This document shows, piece after piece, positions 23,414 through 35,579 of a DNA stretch of 64,000 nucleotides. Source of the stretch: Siphonodentalium dalli (taxonomy: Eukaryota; Mollusca; Scaphopoda; Gadilida; Siphonodentaliidae); the NCBI GenBank assembly GCA_032622095.1, contig CP136063.1, positions 186,477,956-186,541,955 of the forward strand, in the 5' to 3' direction. Positions within the stretch are counted from its first letter, which is position 1. Each line of letters opens with the position of its first letter. The translations under genes were made by a program, and so were the position numbers. Below the pieces are notes generated by a model, which was given only the letters and a program-made list of their open reading frames with translations, was not told the origin of the DNA and did no database searches.

Positions 23414-23900
23414 ATCATCATCATCATCATCATCATCATACGGAACAAGTCTTGCGACTGTTCGTCCAATAACATTATTTGCAATGTTTGTTTACAAATA
23501 TATGTATCGTCATTCGATATTTACTTGTGAGTCACTTGAACATATTACTAACTAATTCTTGTCGTCGAACTCGTATTTTATATAATAGAAAAATGAGTCT
23601 ATGTATATTTTGAATTGATCGAGTGTTGGAGCCTCAACAGCGAAGTCTGGCAGAGAGTTCCAGCTATTTACCACCATCTGCGTGAGGAAACATTTTCCGA
23701 TGGCCTTGTTAAGAATGGGCATCTGTAGCTTTTTATTATGTCCTCTTGTTCTTCCTGATGAATTTCTTTCTAATATGCCACAGGCATTGGTATTGTAATT
23801 ACCATTCAACAGTTTATATAGCTCGATTATATCTCCTCTAAATCTTCGATATTTTAAAGACATCAGATTGAGTCTTAGCATAGAGTTATGATTTGACGAA
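23414..23900 (-). mobile_element. CR1/L2-like retroelement 3' fragment in unit C
   Basis: A minus-strand frame at 23552-23881 (109 codons) covers the post-RT part of a non-LTR ORF (RLNLMSLKYRRFRGDIIELY, then NSWNSLP). A (GAT)n tail lies at 23414-23440. The upstream part of the element is missing, and homology to the element seems to fade near 23900. This fragment is longer than the one in unit B because the tandem-duplication junction cuts that one. Confidence 0.7.
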
Positions 23901-25217
23901 CTAGTTTCGTTGCTTTTCTTTATATTTCTCTAACACAATGTTTTGATATTTGTGATGTAGGCTCCATGCAGAGTTACAGTTTCGATGATAGGTCTCTCCA
24001 TGCTAATGTAGAGCGATTCGAAAGTGTCGATGTCCAAGTTCGTGAAAGTTCTATTGACTATGCCGATGATTTGAGAAGCTTTATTGTTTTAGGATATTGT
24101 AGGAAGGCTAATCTGGCCGTGTCAAATTGAGCTATAGCGATGGGATATCTCGCAGGACAACACATTTCGGGTTTTCGTGGGGTGTGTATTCGCTGGATAT
24201 CTTATAGTTGCAGTATATAACTATTATAACCGCGTTAATTGCGTTCGATGTTTAGGTATGAATAATGGCTGGGCCATGCACACTTGGAAGAATTTATGGC
24301 GGGAACACAATTTTTGATCCGAATTTAGAATTTTTCTGGTGTGGTGAATGAGAAACCTGCAGTAATAAGCCGTAGTTTTTTGTAATAATTTGAAGGATTA
24401 GTTGTTTTAACGGAATTCTGAGGCATTGCATTCATGTAACCAATATATTTTATATTATAATTATATTTATGGCTAATAATATGATCTTGAGGGCGTTACC
24501 ATTTCTGACTATGGTTTTCTTGTTAACTCTGTTCACCATACTTTTAATATCCGCACATACATTCAGTGTTAGGTAGCCTATTTTCAAACAACTTTTTTGT
24601 TGTCAAATCATAATGCACTGAAGTTTTATTTGTGCAATGGTGTTGGAAATTCATCCATAATTATAACACTACGTATATTTTCATTTTGCATGACACAAAT
24701 AATATTTTTCACAATTAACTTGAAGACAAAAACAATGTAATAATGTTCTCGTATGTATGTATTTTAGTAGACATGTTACTTTAAAACTACCTCTGCAGAC
24801 GCATTGTCTCCCCTAGCAACCGTAACCAACCCACAGGTCGTTTGTTGAACTTATTATCTCAACATTTTCCTCCAATAAATAGCACTCCTTCTGCACTTTT
24901 ATTATTTGCCGTCTGTTTTTCTTCCTGAACACCCATCCAGACGATTAATAGATAAATCCAACTGTCTACTTTTGTAACTGAATGGGAGAATCCATTCAGT
25001 ATATAAAGGGTTAAAATAAGAAATGACGCTAACCAATAGTTCATTTCGTCATAACACATATTTATTATTCAATATTTTTTATGTATTCATTCAACATTCG
25101 ATCCAATAACAAAACAAAACAACAACAACAATAAAAAACAACACTATATAGCACTTAAAAAAGATATGGATGAGTTTCAACATTATTGCCATTCACTAAG
25201 GTAGTTCCATCTGTAGT
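23900..25217. other. Spacer and 3' flank of gene D
   Basis: No gene is recognised. 23900-24430 is duplicated at 53310-53840 but otherwise unassigned. The dispersed AT-rich repeat occupies about 24438-24531. From about 24535 the shared 3' flank of the gene units begins ('atccgcacatacattcagtg'). Confidence 0.5.
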
Positions 25218-28023
25218 CTATAAATTCAACGGCATCGGAAGTCCAAGAAAATGTTTCCCTTGCAGGATGGTCCCACCATCTTGCGGCGAGGAACGAAGAG
25301 ATTGGTGGTCATTGAAATATTGTGTCCTCGTTTGGTACTCATTAAATCCGACATATGGATAGGCCATGTGAGGGCTGTGCCAGACTGGACTGGCTGTTGA
25401 AAACATGGCACCATAAGTGTATGGGCTTGTAGACCAAGTACCATCTCTTTGCAAGCATTCCGGAGACATTAAGGGTTTGCAACACGTTGCCAAGCATTTT
25501 GGTAACGTGTTTGAGTTGCAGTTCGCGTGCACCAAGTATTGTCGTGTGAGGTGATGCTGGCTGTAAGAGGTACATGTGGCATTCAGTATTGGTGAAATAA
25601 GCGGCCCACAAGGTGGCGTGATTGTGAGGCTGCTTCTTGTGGGTAATGTTGAGCTTGGTGCGAGAGCCGATGCTGTTTTCCTTAATCGTTCTCTTTTCTC
25701 CTTTTGTCTCCTGTTTTGGAACCAGATCTGGAATAAAAAGGAAACATTCATAAATACAAGAAAGGGAAAATGGTTCTTCAAGCTGCATAAGACGTTGAAC
25801 AGTGTGGATCCTAAACCTACATGTATACACGAAACAAGGTAACTGTTCATGCTATGTTAAATCATATATATGCGCGACCAAACATATTTAATAGAACCTC
25901 GTATTGGTGCAATGAAATTGATTGTATTGCAAAAAATGTAATTATACTTTTGGCAGAAAGTAATCTACTTACAAACTCACAAACCCTACAAACGCTCTTC
26001 AGCGGAATTACAGCATCCAAAATTTGGTTGCAGGAGAGGGCTGACAGCCCTTTCAAATCTTCCCGGGTATCATCCCAAACACCAATCTTGCAACTTTAAG
26101 AATTGATGTCGCCATTAAAACTTTGGTGGGGGCCGGGTCACGGGGTGTGATAAACTCCCTGCACCCTATAACATATAGCTATGCCCTTGTTGGGAAACGG
26201 TCAGCTGAGGCGTAAGAAAAACTGTAGTGACTATACGTCCGCTATATCACTAGGTTTTGAGTAACATTGTCTTTAAGTTCATCGTAGCCGAAAGTCCTAA
26301 CTATTAATACTGTGAGTGATCAAATCTCAAATTTGCATAAACACATCGGTGTATATAGAGGTAATCGCTGTTACATGTACCTTGATCTTTCTCTCTGGAA
26401 AATAAAATTCGTCGGCCAGTTCTTGTCTAATTTCTCTGGACGGGTACCTGTGGGTAGAGTACACCGCTTCTAGTCTCCTAACTTTATCTGGGGAGAACGT
26501 GGTGTTTTTCCGGACGGCAGACTGAATCGGAATGTTATCTGGAAGCAAAAATAATTTAAATTGCAAAAATATTATCGAAGAAGTTGTGTGACGGTATGCG
26601 GTGAAAACATTCACGGCAAATATAAACGACACAATATATAGGATATCCAATACCTCACAGTGAGAGAGACACACAGCAGTCAGCTATCACTTTATATGAG
26701 ATAGATATCGAAACCTGAACTGTGGAATTCGCACCTTCAATCAGCTCATGTTTCTAAATATATAGCAACTGAATTCTATGCATATCCATTTTGATCATAT
26801 GACTCAATCATTATTTACGTTGGAAAGTATGTCATAAATCAATTTCATATGAACTACTAGTTCATATCACCTTCCGATAATTTGATTGATTTGTTGACAA
26901 AAAGTGTGTTTTGATTGGCTGAATGGCAACCGGGGCCGAGCCGTATCTCTAACTAAATGCAGGTCAAATTCGTGCGCGTCAATCAACGCGATGCCGAAAT
27001 TCTCGCAACTATAATCTTGAGATATATAGTTTTGGACATTGTTATACGATATATAGAATATGTAATTCGTATTTATCTAATAAACATACGATATAATGTC
27101 ACAAACTGAGAACAGAATAGCGCACTATATCTTCGCGTGCATATTATTTCTGCTAGTTCACCAGGTGTAATTGGGCTTCCGGTGCAACGAAGTGACGTCA
27201 CATTAACCTTCTGCTGCCGATGTCATATAGCTATTTAGTTATTTGTGTGCGTTTTGGACATCATAATCAATTTATAGGTGTCATATGATAAATAGAATAT
27301 GTAATTCGTGTTTCTCTCATATGATATTTATGAAACTCGTCACGAATTTTCAGTTTTCTCTCGCCGTTTCATAAATATCATATGAGAGAAACACTCATTA
27401 AATATCCTCTATATAGCCCTTGTTTGATATCTTAAAATGAAATTTGGAGCTGATCTAAAACTGTTCTAATATGGACGCAATGGTTTAAGTTTTATCCCTT
27501 TCTATACTGAATGATTCTCCCAGTCAGTTAAACGGTGCACATCGGAATTGTTTAGTATTGGTTTACAGGGATGTGCTGGTAATATAAACAGACGACAGAT
27601 TTATAGAAGTATAAAAGCATATCTATTGATGGAAATGTTTAGATCTATAATCTGAACATTTCCTATTGGGTAACTATTAAATTCATAGCAATTATCCAGC
27701 AGTAAATTTCCCCCCACACAAATGAATCAGATGCTTTATATTTTTACCATATCAGGAATGCCACAACAAGCAGCGTTCTTTCCTGTTCCATTCTCAAGAA
27801 AAATCTGTATCCGTCTTTTGTTAATAATTTCTTAAGATATAGTTAAATTTAAATGTACCCAACGTGTTGTTTTTAGTTCATGGAACTTCGGCCACCGTTT
27901 TTTTGGTCCCGATCGTAGCTTTAAATTCAATTCACATATACCCAAATGGTTGCTTTAATTCACGACAATATATTTACCTGAAGTTGGATTCAGTTTTGAA
28001 GTTTCGATTGTTGTTCGATCCAT
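25218..28023 (-). CDS. Homeobox gene D (PRD-like homeodomain, 3 exons)
   Basis: Exons 27978-28023, 26381-26538 and 25218-25727 (46, 158 and 510 nt) encode 237 aa. This is the subfamily with SAV before the homeodomain and YST in helix 1, shared with E and G. RLR follows the homeodomain where A, B, C, E and F have RLM. Homeodomain residue 39 is Tyr (EFYFPE) instead of Asn. The Cys cluster reads KCLATCCKPLMSPECL. Intron 1 is enlarged to about 1.4 kb by an insertion containing a perfect hairpin (27308-27394). Intron 2 carries a ~145-bp insertion-derived segment (25949-26093). Bases just 5' of the ATG differ from the other copies (CCACG before ATG rather than CTCACG). Confidence 0.9.
25949..26093. 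mobile_element. Insertion-derived segment in intron 2 of gene D
   Basis: The stretch 'ggcagaaagtaatctactt ... gtatcatcccaaacacc' is shared with E (40762-40946) and G (about 55359-55500) but absent from A, B, C and F. In D and G the left flank and the hairpin part of the insertion are deleted. E retains the complete form with target-site duplications. Confidence 0.65.
26793..27413. mobile_element. ~620-bp insertion in intron 1 of gene D
   Basis: Compared with A and C, where 'catttacagcccttgttt' is continuous, D carries about 620 extra bases between 'atccattt' and 'agcccttgttt'. It contains a near-palindrome (atatgaact/agttcatat near 26852), direct repeats of 'gaatatgtaattcgt' near 27056 and 27296, and the long hairpin at 27308-27394. 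Its duplicate in G is at about 56197-56822. It is likely a MITE or foldback insertion, but I could not define clean terminal repeats. Confidence 0.55.
27308..27394. repeat. Perfect 29-bp hairpin in intron 1 of gene D
   Basis: Arms 27308-27336 and 27366-27394 are exact reverse complements (starting gtgtttctctcatatg), with a 29-nt spacer. The G copy (56714-56742 / 56772-56800) is identical in both arms. Confidence 0.9.
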
Positions 28024-28101
28024 CGTGGTAAATATATTTCCGGTTAGTGTGATTTCTGAGATGGATTCAATCAACTGATGACATGGGAGTAATGGGACGA
28101 A

Positions 28102-28109
28102 TATTTATA
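28102..28109 (-). promoter_or_regulatory. TATA box of gene D
   Basis: TATAAATA on the minus strand, 79-86 bp upstream of the ATG at 28023. Confidence 0.65.
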
Positions 28110-28422
28110 CAACTTCTCAGAGTGAGCAGCCATCCACACAAACTTGGCAATTTTCGCACTTTCAGGTGAGGAGCGAATTATAGTTACTTGTAGAATCTCG
28201 AGAAAACAATAATCAGCACGGAATCCAGGTGTAAAGAGTGGTAACGTTCGCTTCTCGAATGTGAGAACTTAACTGTAAATACGCTGCTGTCGTGCGAAAA
28301 CATTAGTACCATGCTAATTATTGTCTTGCTTGAACCTATTTGAACTGCGAATTATGGCAGTGTGATCCAATTCATTGCCGTGTTATACACATAATATGTT
28401 GAAGTCGAGAAGCGCACTGTTA

Positions 28423-28454
28423 TTGGTGTAATGATTCACCGGATTTGACACCAA
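28423..28454. promoter_or_regulatory. Conserved upstream inverted repeat, unit D
   Basis: TTGGTGT and ACACCAA with a 32-bp span. Here the left half continues GGTGTAA rather than GGTGTGA, as in G. Confidence 0.4.
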
Positions 28455-28879
28455 ATTAGTCAAACTTTCCTGAGGTAATTTTCAGCTTAACAGGCAAAAA
28501 AACAACAAGACAAACTCTTGCACGCACCGTCATTTGTATATGTATGGCACATGCATAGCGGAAAAAAACACAAAAGCATGCATCGGTTTTAAGTTCAAAA
28601 CGACTTAAACGAGTACAACCGATCAAAATTCAAAACGCTCTTTATATTATTTAGTGCTTTTGGTAAACGAAAGCATGGACGCTATTTATCACGCAGAGAC
28701 ACTCATTGGATTTCTGATTAACATTATCATAATTCAAAGCGTGTAATACTTCCCGTTTTGAAAGCTGATATCTGACCATCGATATTAACCACCCGTGTGG
28801 TATTTGCGATATATTATTACATTAGTCATCTCGTAGCCCAATGTTTATGTTTTCAAATTTGAGAGATAACTCTGAGATG

Positions 28880-29559
28880 TCCGTTATTTCGCTAAAGTGA
28901 TGTGAAACACTCTGATATGGTGATCAATTAGAAATGGAGAGTAAACATACATCTTCGGAATCATGTAACTTTACTATCACAAGCTTCTAATCAAATAATT
29001 TTTAACTCCCTATGTTTTGACACCCACCCCCAAGTTCACTAATTTGGGTATAAAAACCCTACTGATACCACTCATATCTCCTTTAGTTCAAATGACAGTT
29101 TACCTGTTTCAGAAGCTGTTTTATTTGAAAAATAGTAAATATGAAGAATATTATTTCTTCAAATAGTGGCTGATAGGCATTTGTCTACCACACACATGCA
29201 TTGGAGTTTCCAAGTCAGTGTGTGACGAGAATATGCTTGGTGGTCAAATTCCATAATGAAATTCCGGCTAAATGGAAATTCTAATGGATTGATGCAGTGG
29301 ATAAATACAGTAACCCATCAAAAGCTGATAGGTGCACATAAACACTAGTTTAAGCATACGCATCCAATTTTACAAAAACAAATTATACATATCCCAGCAT
29401 ATCCCCTGCATATCCAGTTAGATATTATTTTCCCTTGAAAGCTATGAACCGAACATGTGTTATGGATATTTGGTTGTAGTACATTTTAAGCTGATAACAT
29501 CCCCTGTCAGTTATCTCATTCTTGACTTTCGAGTCACTGTTGACATTTTGTAGTCATTT
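28880..29559. other. Upstream spacer of unit D
   Basis: No gene or strong structure is seen. The stretch is shared with E (42850-43505) and G (58290-58906). The five bases CATTT at 29555-29559 are the left target-site copy of the following retrotransposon. Confidence 0.5.
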
Positions 29560-31995
29560 AGTTTAAACATATTTTATTTTAACCAATATAATGTACAAAA
29601 TTCACGGTATGATGATGAGAGATATTGATGGTTATAATGGGATTTGGCAGTAAGCATAATGCTTATCTTAAGCCATCTCCTACACGTATGAAATAATGAA
29701 TGGTGACCGTTTCATACAGACAAAACTAGAATGTACATTTCGATGTATATGAATGTATACAGCTCAAGAAATTACTATTGTTATTGTTAATTATAATGTG
29801 CCTGATAGCCCCCCCCCCCTCAATCGTAGCAGGTTTTGGCAGGGTACTTTTGGGATTGATGTTACACTTAGTTTAATTTTGATTTTAATGCGTTTTTTAA
29901 TTTGTTCCATACATAGCCTAATATCGTATACATCAGGTCTGTGCATAATATGGCTTGAATCTGCCAGTTAGTTCTATATATTTCTGAATGTTAGCGAATA
30001 TCTCAATGTTTTTGGATAAGGGAAGTGATTTTGAACCTTCTAAGAGTGTTTTTGTTTCTAAATTATTAAGGTTGCCGAGACATATATCTCTCTCGGCTCC
30101 AAAGACTGGGCAATAGTGCAAGAAGTGTGATACTGTTTCAACTTCGCCACATATACAATATTGATTGTCTTGCAAATGATTGAGATATAAGTCGTAGTTA
30201 ATATTGCTACACCCTAGTCGTAGTCGACAATGAAAAATTTGACTTCGTCTTGTGTAACCAAATTCCATGTAACGGGGGCTCACGACGAGATAAGTATTAA
30301 GAACAGATTTGAAGTCCGATATGGTTTCACAGTTTTAGCCTCCGGTGGTAGATCACTCCATAGACTCACAGCTGCAGGTAAAAAGGATTTTTTATATGAT
30401 TCAGTATTACAAAAAACCGGTTTCATGTCTTTAGGTCTGAAGTCGTAATTTGTTAGACTCCCTGATATAGGGGGAACATATATATATAGGTAGGCGGGTG
30501 TTGACTTTTTCACCATTTTGAAAAATGGGGTTAGCTTGGTTTTTCGGCGTCTATTCGTAAGTGTCTCCCACCCAGTTTCGTGGAGCAAGCCCTCTTTACT
30601 ACAACTTCTTGTCGCACCAGTTACGATTCTTGCGGCTTCGTATTGGATTTCTTCTAATTCATTGGCTTCTTCGTTGCTGCAGTTGTCCCAAACTGATGAG
30701 GCATACTCCAGGACAGGACGAATAAATGATAAATATATTCTTGCTAGTGACCTCCTGTCAAGGTTAAATTTATGCCTCCTCAGCAGGGACAGCCTACTAT
30801 AAGCTCGTTTTTCAATATCTGCGATATGGTATTTCCATTTACCATCGGGACTAAAGGTTAGACCTAGGTGTTTATGTGTCGCTACTTCGCATATTGGCTG
30901 ATTTGCCATTTTGAGATAGGTGGCTAGGTTTAATTTCTTTCCTGCTAACTAAGAGGGATTCAGTTTTGGATGGGTTAAATTTAACGAGCCATTTTTTAGA
31001 CAATCGTGTATTTTCGATATATCTTTGTTTAGGACGTCAGCAGCCATTATGGGGTCTTCTACTGCTAGAGAAAGGGAGGTATCGTCTGCAAAAAGTCGGA
31101 TATTACTTGTTATATCGTCTGCTATATCATTGATGTATATCAAGAATAGTAGAGGACCCAGTATTGACCCTTGGGGGACACCAGATTCTACAGATTTCCA
31201 AGACGACTGGGTAGTTTCCAAAATGACTCTTTGTTGTCGATTTTCCAAATAATGTTTCAAAATGTCGTATGTGTTTTTACACACACCTAGGTTACTTAGT
31301 TTGGAAAATAATCCCTTATGCCAAACTTTATCAAAAGCTTTGCTGGTGTCACAGAAAAGACACCTTATTTCTTTTCCTTCGTCTAAAGATGAAATAAGAT
31401 AATGATATATGTCTGTTAGTTGGAATACAGTACTGTCATTTGGAGTGAAACCCGATTGTAAATCTGTTAGGAGCTTATTTTCGTATAAGTATTTTGATAA
31501 ATGTCGAAAGATACATTTCTCAAATATTTTTGAGAGGCAACTTAGGAATGAAATCGGACGATAATTCGATGGCATACTTGGATCTCCTTTTTTAAAGATG
31601 GGACAAACGTTTTCTCTCTTCCACTCATCAGGTAAATAGGAATGTTTTAATAATCGTTAAATATATAGCACATAGGATTTGCTATGGCCGTTGCGCAATT
31701 CTTTAGAATTTTTGGGCTGATACCGTCATCACCACTGGCCTTTGCTACTTTAACACTTGTCATGGATTCCAATACATCTTTGTGTGTAATCTTAATAAGT
31801 TTCAATGTACAATTTTTAGATCTAGATAATAGCGGTGGTTCTTTTTTTGTCAGATTCGGGCCGGGACGATGTAGAGCAAAAATAATTATTTAATATTTCT
31901 GATTTAGAATTGTTATCGGTGTATACGTTGTCCTCGCAAAGTGACGGAATAGGTTTGTGGTCTGGGGCCATGAGTCTATTAAGAATTTTCCATTT
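29560..31995 (-). mobile_element. 5'-truncated non-LTR retrotransposon (2.4 kb), reverse-transcriptase ORF broken
   Basis: Read on the minus strand, in order: part of the linker before RT (31822-31995 and slightly beyond); RT fingers/palm (30949-31575) with NYRPISFLS, the FCDTSKAFDKVWH motif A region, GVPQGSILGP and the catalytic FADD; RT thumb and C-terminal region (30280-30909); and a Cys-rich end (29933-30283, CICGEVETVSHF-x2-YCPVF). The ORF has frameshifts, one at an A-run near 30995, and a stop near 31655. No endonuclease domain is seen. G has an uninterrupted site at 58907-58911, and CATTT flanks both ends here (29555-29559, 31991-31995). The clade (Jockey/I/CR1-type) is unresolved. Confidence 0.85.
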
Positions 31996-32619
31996 CGATG
32001 ACATGTCAGTTGTGAAGCTCCTATTCAACTAGAGTTGACTTATTTTGAAAATAAATACATAGAGAGGATATTTACCAGACTGCAATTGGAAATATTATTT
32101 TATAAATTGCTGATATCTGCTAACTTAATTAATCGGTCAACCAGCCCATTATCTAGCAACATTCCATGATAACAATTTTGTAAGTCTACTGGGGCAACTT
32201 ATATTATACTAAATGACAAGCAGTCACTATGCCACACTCTGATACTTTAGGTGTTATGAGAGTAGCATATCATCTGAATTGATTGACATGCAAATAATTA
32301 ACCGATACATTGATGCACTGATGACAGTTATTTTCTAGCCATTGGTAGTCACATTAATGTTTGAGACAGTTGCTCTCTCCATGTCCATGCACACAATTAT
32401 CTGGGCTTAATTGTGTTAGTTACACCAGGACAGGTTTATTTATTTCAGTTTTCAATTTCTCGAAGCTTCTTTCCAAAGGGTGTCGTGAAGGCAGTTTTTC
32501 ACATCACCGTCAAATATGCAACATCTTAATGTCATCTCAACTAAGGCCCATATGAGATCCGAATTGCATAATATGGTGTTATAATATGTTTTAAACTGTT
32601 ACAAATGTCAAATATGGGC

Positions 32620-33665
32620 ACTAAAAAAAATGCCTGAGGTTGTAAAAAAATGCGTTTTTGCCTCTCGGAAAACCCACCCACCCCGGCGAACATTCCTGCA
32701 AATTATTCATTACCCCTCCCCTCGCCGGCACAAGAAGAACCTTTACACATTCACAAAAACGCCCCAAAATGTCATTTTTTGAAAATAGCCAATGATAAGG
32801 ATGTAGAGCCATATTAAAGTTGATTTTCTTCACCATTTTTGCTCAACGTGACCAAGTCAAGCTTGAACTATTGCCATGGGTTGGCGTCCGTCGTCTGTGC
32901 GTGCGTCCGTCAACAAGTTCATTTGGCTCCCACTACAGACCGCATCCCTCATCCGATCATCACCAAACTTCATGGATCTTCGGGGTGACCTCTAGATGGA
33001 AGGCATCGATTTTTTTCTCCGAAATTCGTTAAAAATCAGCAACACATCGGCACATGATGCAGCCCGCATTTATTGGAGAAATGGTTTGAAAATTTACAGG
33101 CATGGTTAGGATCACCTCTAGAGAGATGACAGCTTTCGAATTTTACCGATTTTCAAAGAAAAACATGGCGCCAGCGGCCATCTTGTATTGTACTCTTTAT
33201 GTGACTAAATAATTTGGCACACCCTACAGACAGACCACATCCCTCACCTAATCACCACCAAACTTCGTATGGATCTTCCGGGTGAACTCTAGATGAGAAC
33301 CATCGATTATTTCCTAAATTCGTTTAAAAAAAACTTGGCCGCCAGCAGCCACCTTGGATTTTACTCTTTGCATGACTAAATCCTTTGGCACATCCTACAG
33401 GGCACATCCCTCATCCGATCGTCACCAAACTCCACACGGCTCTTTAAATTAAAATCCATCGTCACACCCTACATATATCTATAAAATGTTTTGTAAATTT
33501 ACAGGCATGATTACGATCAACTTTAGATGACTTCTATCGAATTTGAACGATCTTCGATGAAAAACATGGCGACCGGTAGCCATCTTGTATTTTACTCTTT
33601 GCATGCACAATTAAATCATTTGGCACACCCTTCATCCACATCTCTCCTCCGATCAGCGCCAAACT
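32620..33665. repeat. Imperfect tandem repeats with 'catggcg..ccagc..gccatcttg' words
   Basis: From about 32880 to 33665 the order 'ccctcatccgatcatcaccaaacttc - atggatcttc - tctagatg - aaaacatggcg..gccatcttgtatt - actctttgcatgactaaat - tttggcacaccctaca' repeats about four times, at variable 170-230-bp spacing. The GC-rich strings (ccgccagcagcc, gcgccagcggcc) are self-complementary. The duplicate is at 59540-60600. No coding frame is conserved. Confidence 0.65.
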
Positions 33666-34013
33666 TTATATTGCAAAAAATGTAATTATACTAGTGAATA
33701 TAATTTCTCGAAAATTTGAGAGAGCAAAAGCAAAAAATCTATTGAATTTGCTAAAAATTGGTAAATGGTTAGATCTGGGATAACCGACTGACATCGGGTG
33801 GGTGGTATATATCCCTGCCGCGTATGGACGCACAAATATTTTGTCCATTATCTATTTTACGATGAGAAACACACATTTTCGTATACTATATACGTTAAAA
33901 TTTCTTTCCAATTCAGTCCGTTTTGGTGATACCAGATACACGGGGTGTAATTATAATAGCATGACTAAATATATTTCAATCTCGGGTCTCTTCATGTTAA
34001 CCGAGGGCATATA

Positions 34014-34206
34014 GGAATCACTGAACTAAATGGTTTCCCATAGGCGACAGTGTTAACGTTTCGGCCAAATTCACTGAATTGAAGACTGCATGCCATACCA
34101 GTGATGTTTACCCAGCTAGATTGACACCAGTTGATCACGAAAATGCAAGAAAAATCATAGGTGTACTCGCTCCCCGACTCTAGAACACATTTAGCTCCCT
34201 GATTCC
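34014..34206. mobile_element. Short MITE (193 bp), internal-deletion derivative
   Basis: It begins GGAATCACTGAACTAAATG and ends with the complement of GGAATCAGGGAGCTAAATG (16 of 19 positions identical), flanked on both sides by TATA (34010-34013, 34207-34210). Its left ~150 bp and right ~45 bp match the ends of the 458-bp element at 35118-35575; the middle 263 bp are missing, with a GGT microhomology at the join. The duplicate in the second block is 60938-61130. Confidence 0.7.
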
Positions 34207-34739
34207 TATATATATGTATATGTGTGAAACACAGCGTTTCTTATAGTATTTTATCAAAATATAGACCTTACTGAAATCAAAAATGGATTATATCGAGCAG
34301 TAGTGGTTTATTTTTCCAATATGAGGCATCCTGAAAATTAGTGTCAATCCTCAAAATAAAGCCAAAAAATAAAGATTTTTTTTTCAATTTTACTAGCTGA
34401 TGCATCTCGTATAACTGAAGTATGCCCTTATATACCATAATATTACTAAATTGAAGAGGAAATGTTAATATACAGTTTGAGAGGGATATCTTGTCCAATT
34501 TTAAACACTTTTCATGCAGAATTTGGCAATTTATAATAAACATTTATCAAAATTAACAGACAATTAATATATAAAATACTTTAATAGCAATATAAAGCAA
34601 CCATAAGTCAATTTAAATATCTAAACATAATGATACAACATCAGACACAGCCTCAGGCATGCAATTTTACCAGATGGCAGGGCATACTGTCTGTTTAACA
34701 AACCTGTAATGACAATTTTGCACGACATTAACTCTAGTG

Positions 34740-34935
34740 GTGATGCCATCACCCCCCCCCCCCCCCCCCGCCCCCCCCCGACTTGGGGTTGGGCTACGGT
34801 CCCCGATAAGACTACTGGGTGCCGGAAAAGCTTAATTGGGTCAACTGTCACCTTTTCCCAATGGGGGGGGGGGGGGCTAACACTCCTCAAAATTGTGGGG
34901 AGAGGGGCTTTAGACCCCCTGACCCCCTAATGGTA
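34740..34935. repeat. C-run and G-run low-complexity segment
   Basis: There are C-rich runs at about 34751-34779 and a G-run at about 34864-34875. The C-run is about 11-13 bases shorter in the duplicate at about 61676-61690, showing slippage. Frames through it are artefacts of composition. Confidence 0.7.
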
Positions 34936-35117
34936 CCTGATTTCCATGCAAAATTCCCAGATTTATCACTTTCTTTACTATCTACAGGCGAATCCATGGG
35001 TTTCTTCTTTAAATATGTCCAAAATGTGGTCATTATCATTTGAAAATAAGAAAATATGGAATTAACAACTTATCATGGCGAGACGTGAAATTTCGTAAAA
35101 TTCAAATTTTTATTATA

Positions 35118-35575
35118 GGAATCACTGAACTAAATGGTTTCCCATAGGCGACAGTGTTAACGTTTCGGCCAAATTCACTGAATTGAAGCCTGCAGGCCAT
35201 ACCGGTGATGTTTACCCAGCTAGATTGACACCAGTTGATCACGAAAATGCAAGAAAAATCATAGGTCATGTGTTTACTTTTTAAAATAAATCCCCAAGTC
35301 TACGACAGGGCTATCTCACAGCCAAATTTGATCTGGAAAAACCCAGAACTACAGCAGCTAGTTACATAAATTTCTCGCTCACAAAAATCCATTCCCCCAT
35401 TCATTCACCAGTTTAAATTATTTAGATATTATGTACAAATCAAATAAACGCGATGTCATCCTTTAATAACGTGTCGCATGTATCAGGTGAAGGTCATTCT
35501 TCAGTTACTTTCACCTTTAGCATTCCACGGTGTACTCGCTCCCCGACTCTAGAACACATTTAGCTCCCTGATTCC
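35118..35575. mobile_element. MITE, longer form (458 bp)
   Basis: It has the same terminal inverted repeats and flanking TATA (35114-35117, 35576-35579) as the 193-bp element 0.9 kb to the left. No transposase frame is present. A 61-codon minus frame (35517-35702) crosses the right end into the flank and has no known domain. The duplicate is 62028-62486, with one change in the left terminus (GGGATCA). Confidence 0.7.
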
Positions 35576-35579
35576 TATA

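Larger units (their letters stand above)
10936..23810. repeat. 5.7-kb tandem duplication generating units B and C
   Basis: Sequence from about 10936 ('ttccttttgtgatttcgcc') restarts at 16677, inside a retroelement fragment that is cut off at 16676 but continues past 23803 in the second unit. Apart from the hAT-like insertion at 17007-18346, the two units are closely matched. The right-hand block (F) contains a single unit. Confidence 0.85.

Noticed and set aside
33160-33600. Possible CRISPR-like or regulatory array from the regularly spaced 'gccatcttg' words
   Set aside because: Spacing varies (about 170-230 bp) and the intervening sequences are themselves repeated, so it is an ordinary interspersed tandem repeat in eukaryotic DNA.
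34709-34930. Proline- and glycine-rich frames around the C/G runs
   Set aside because: Low-complexity translations of homopolymer runs whose length changes between the two block copies.
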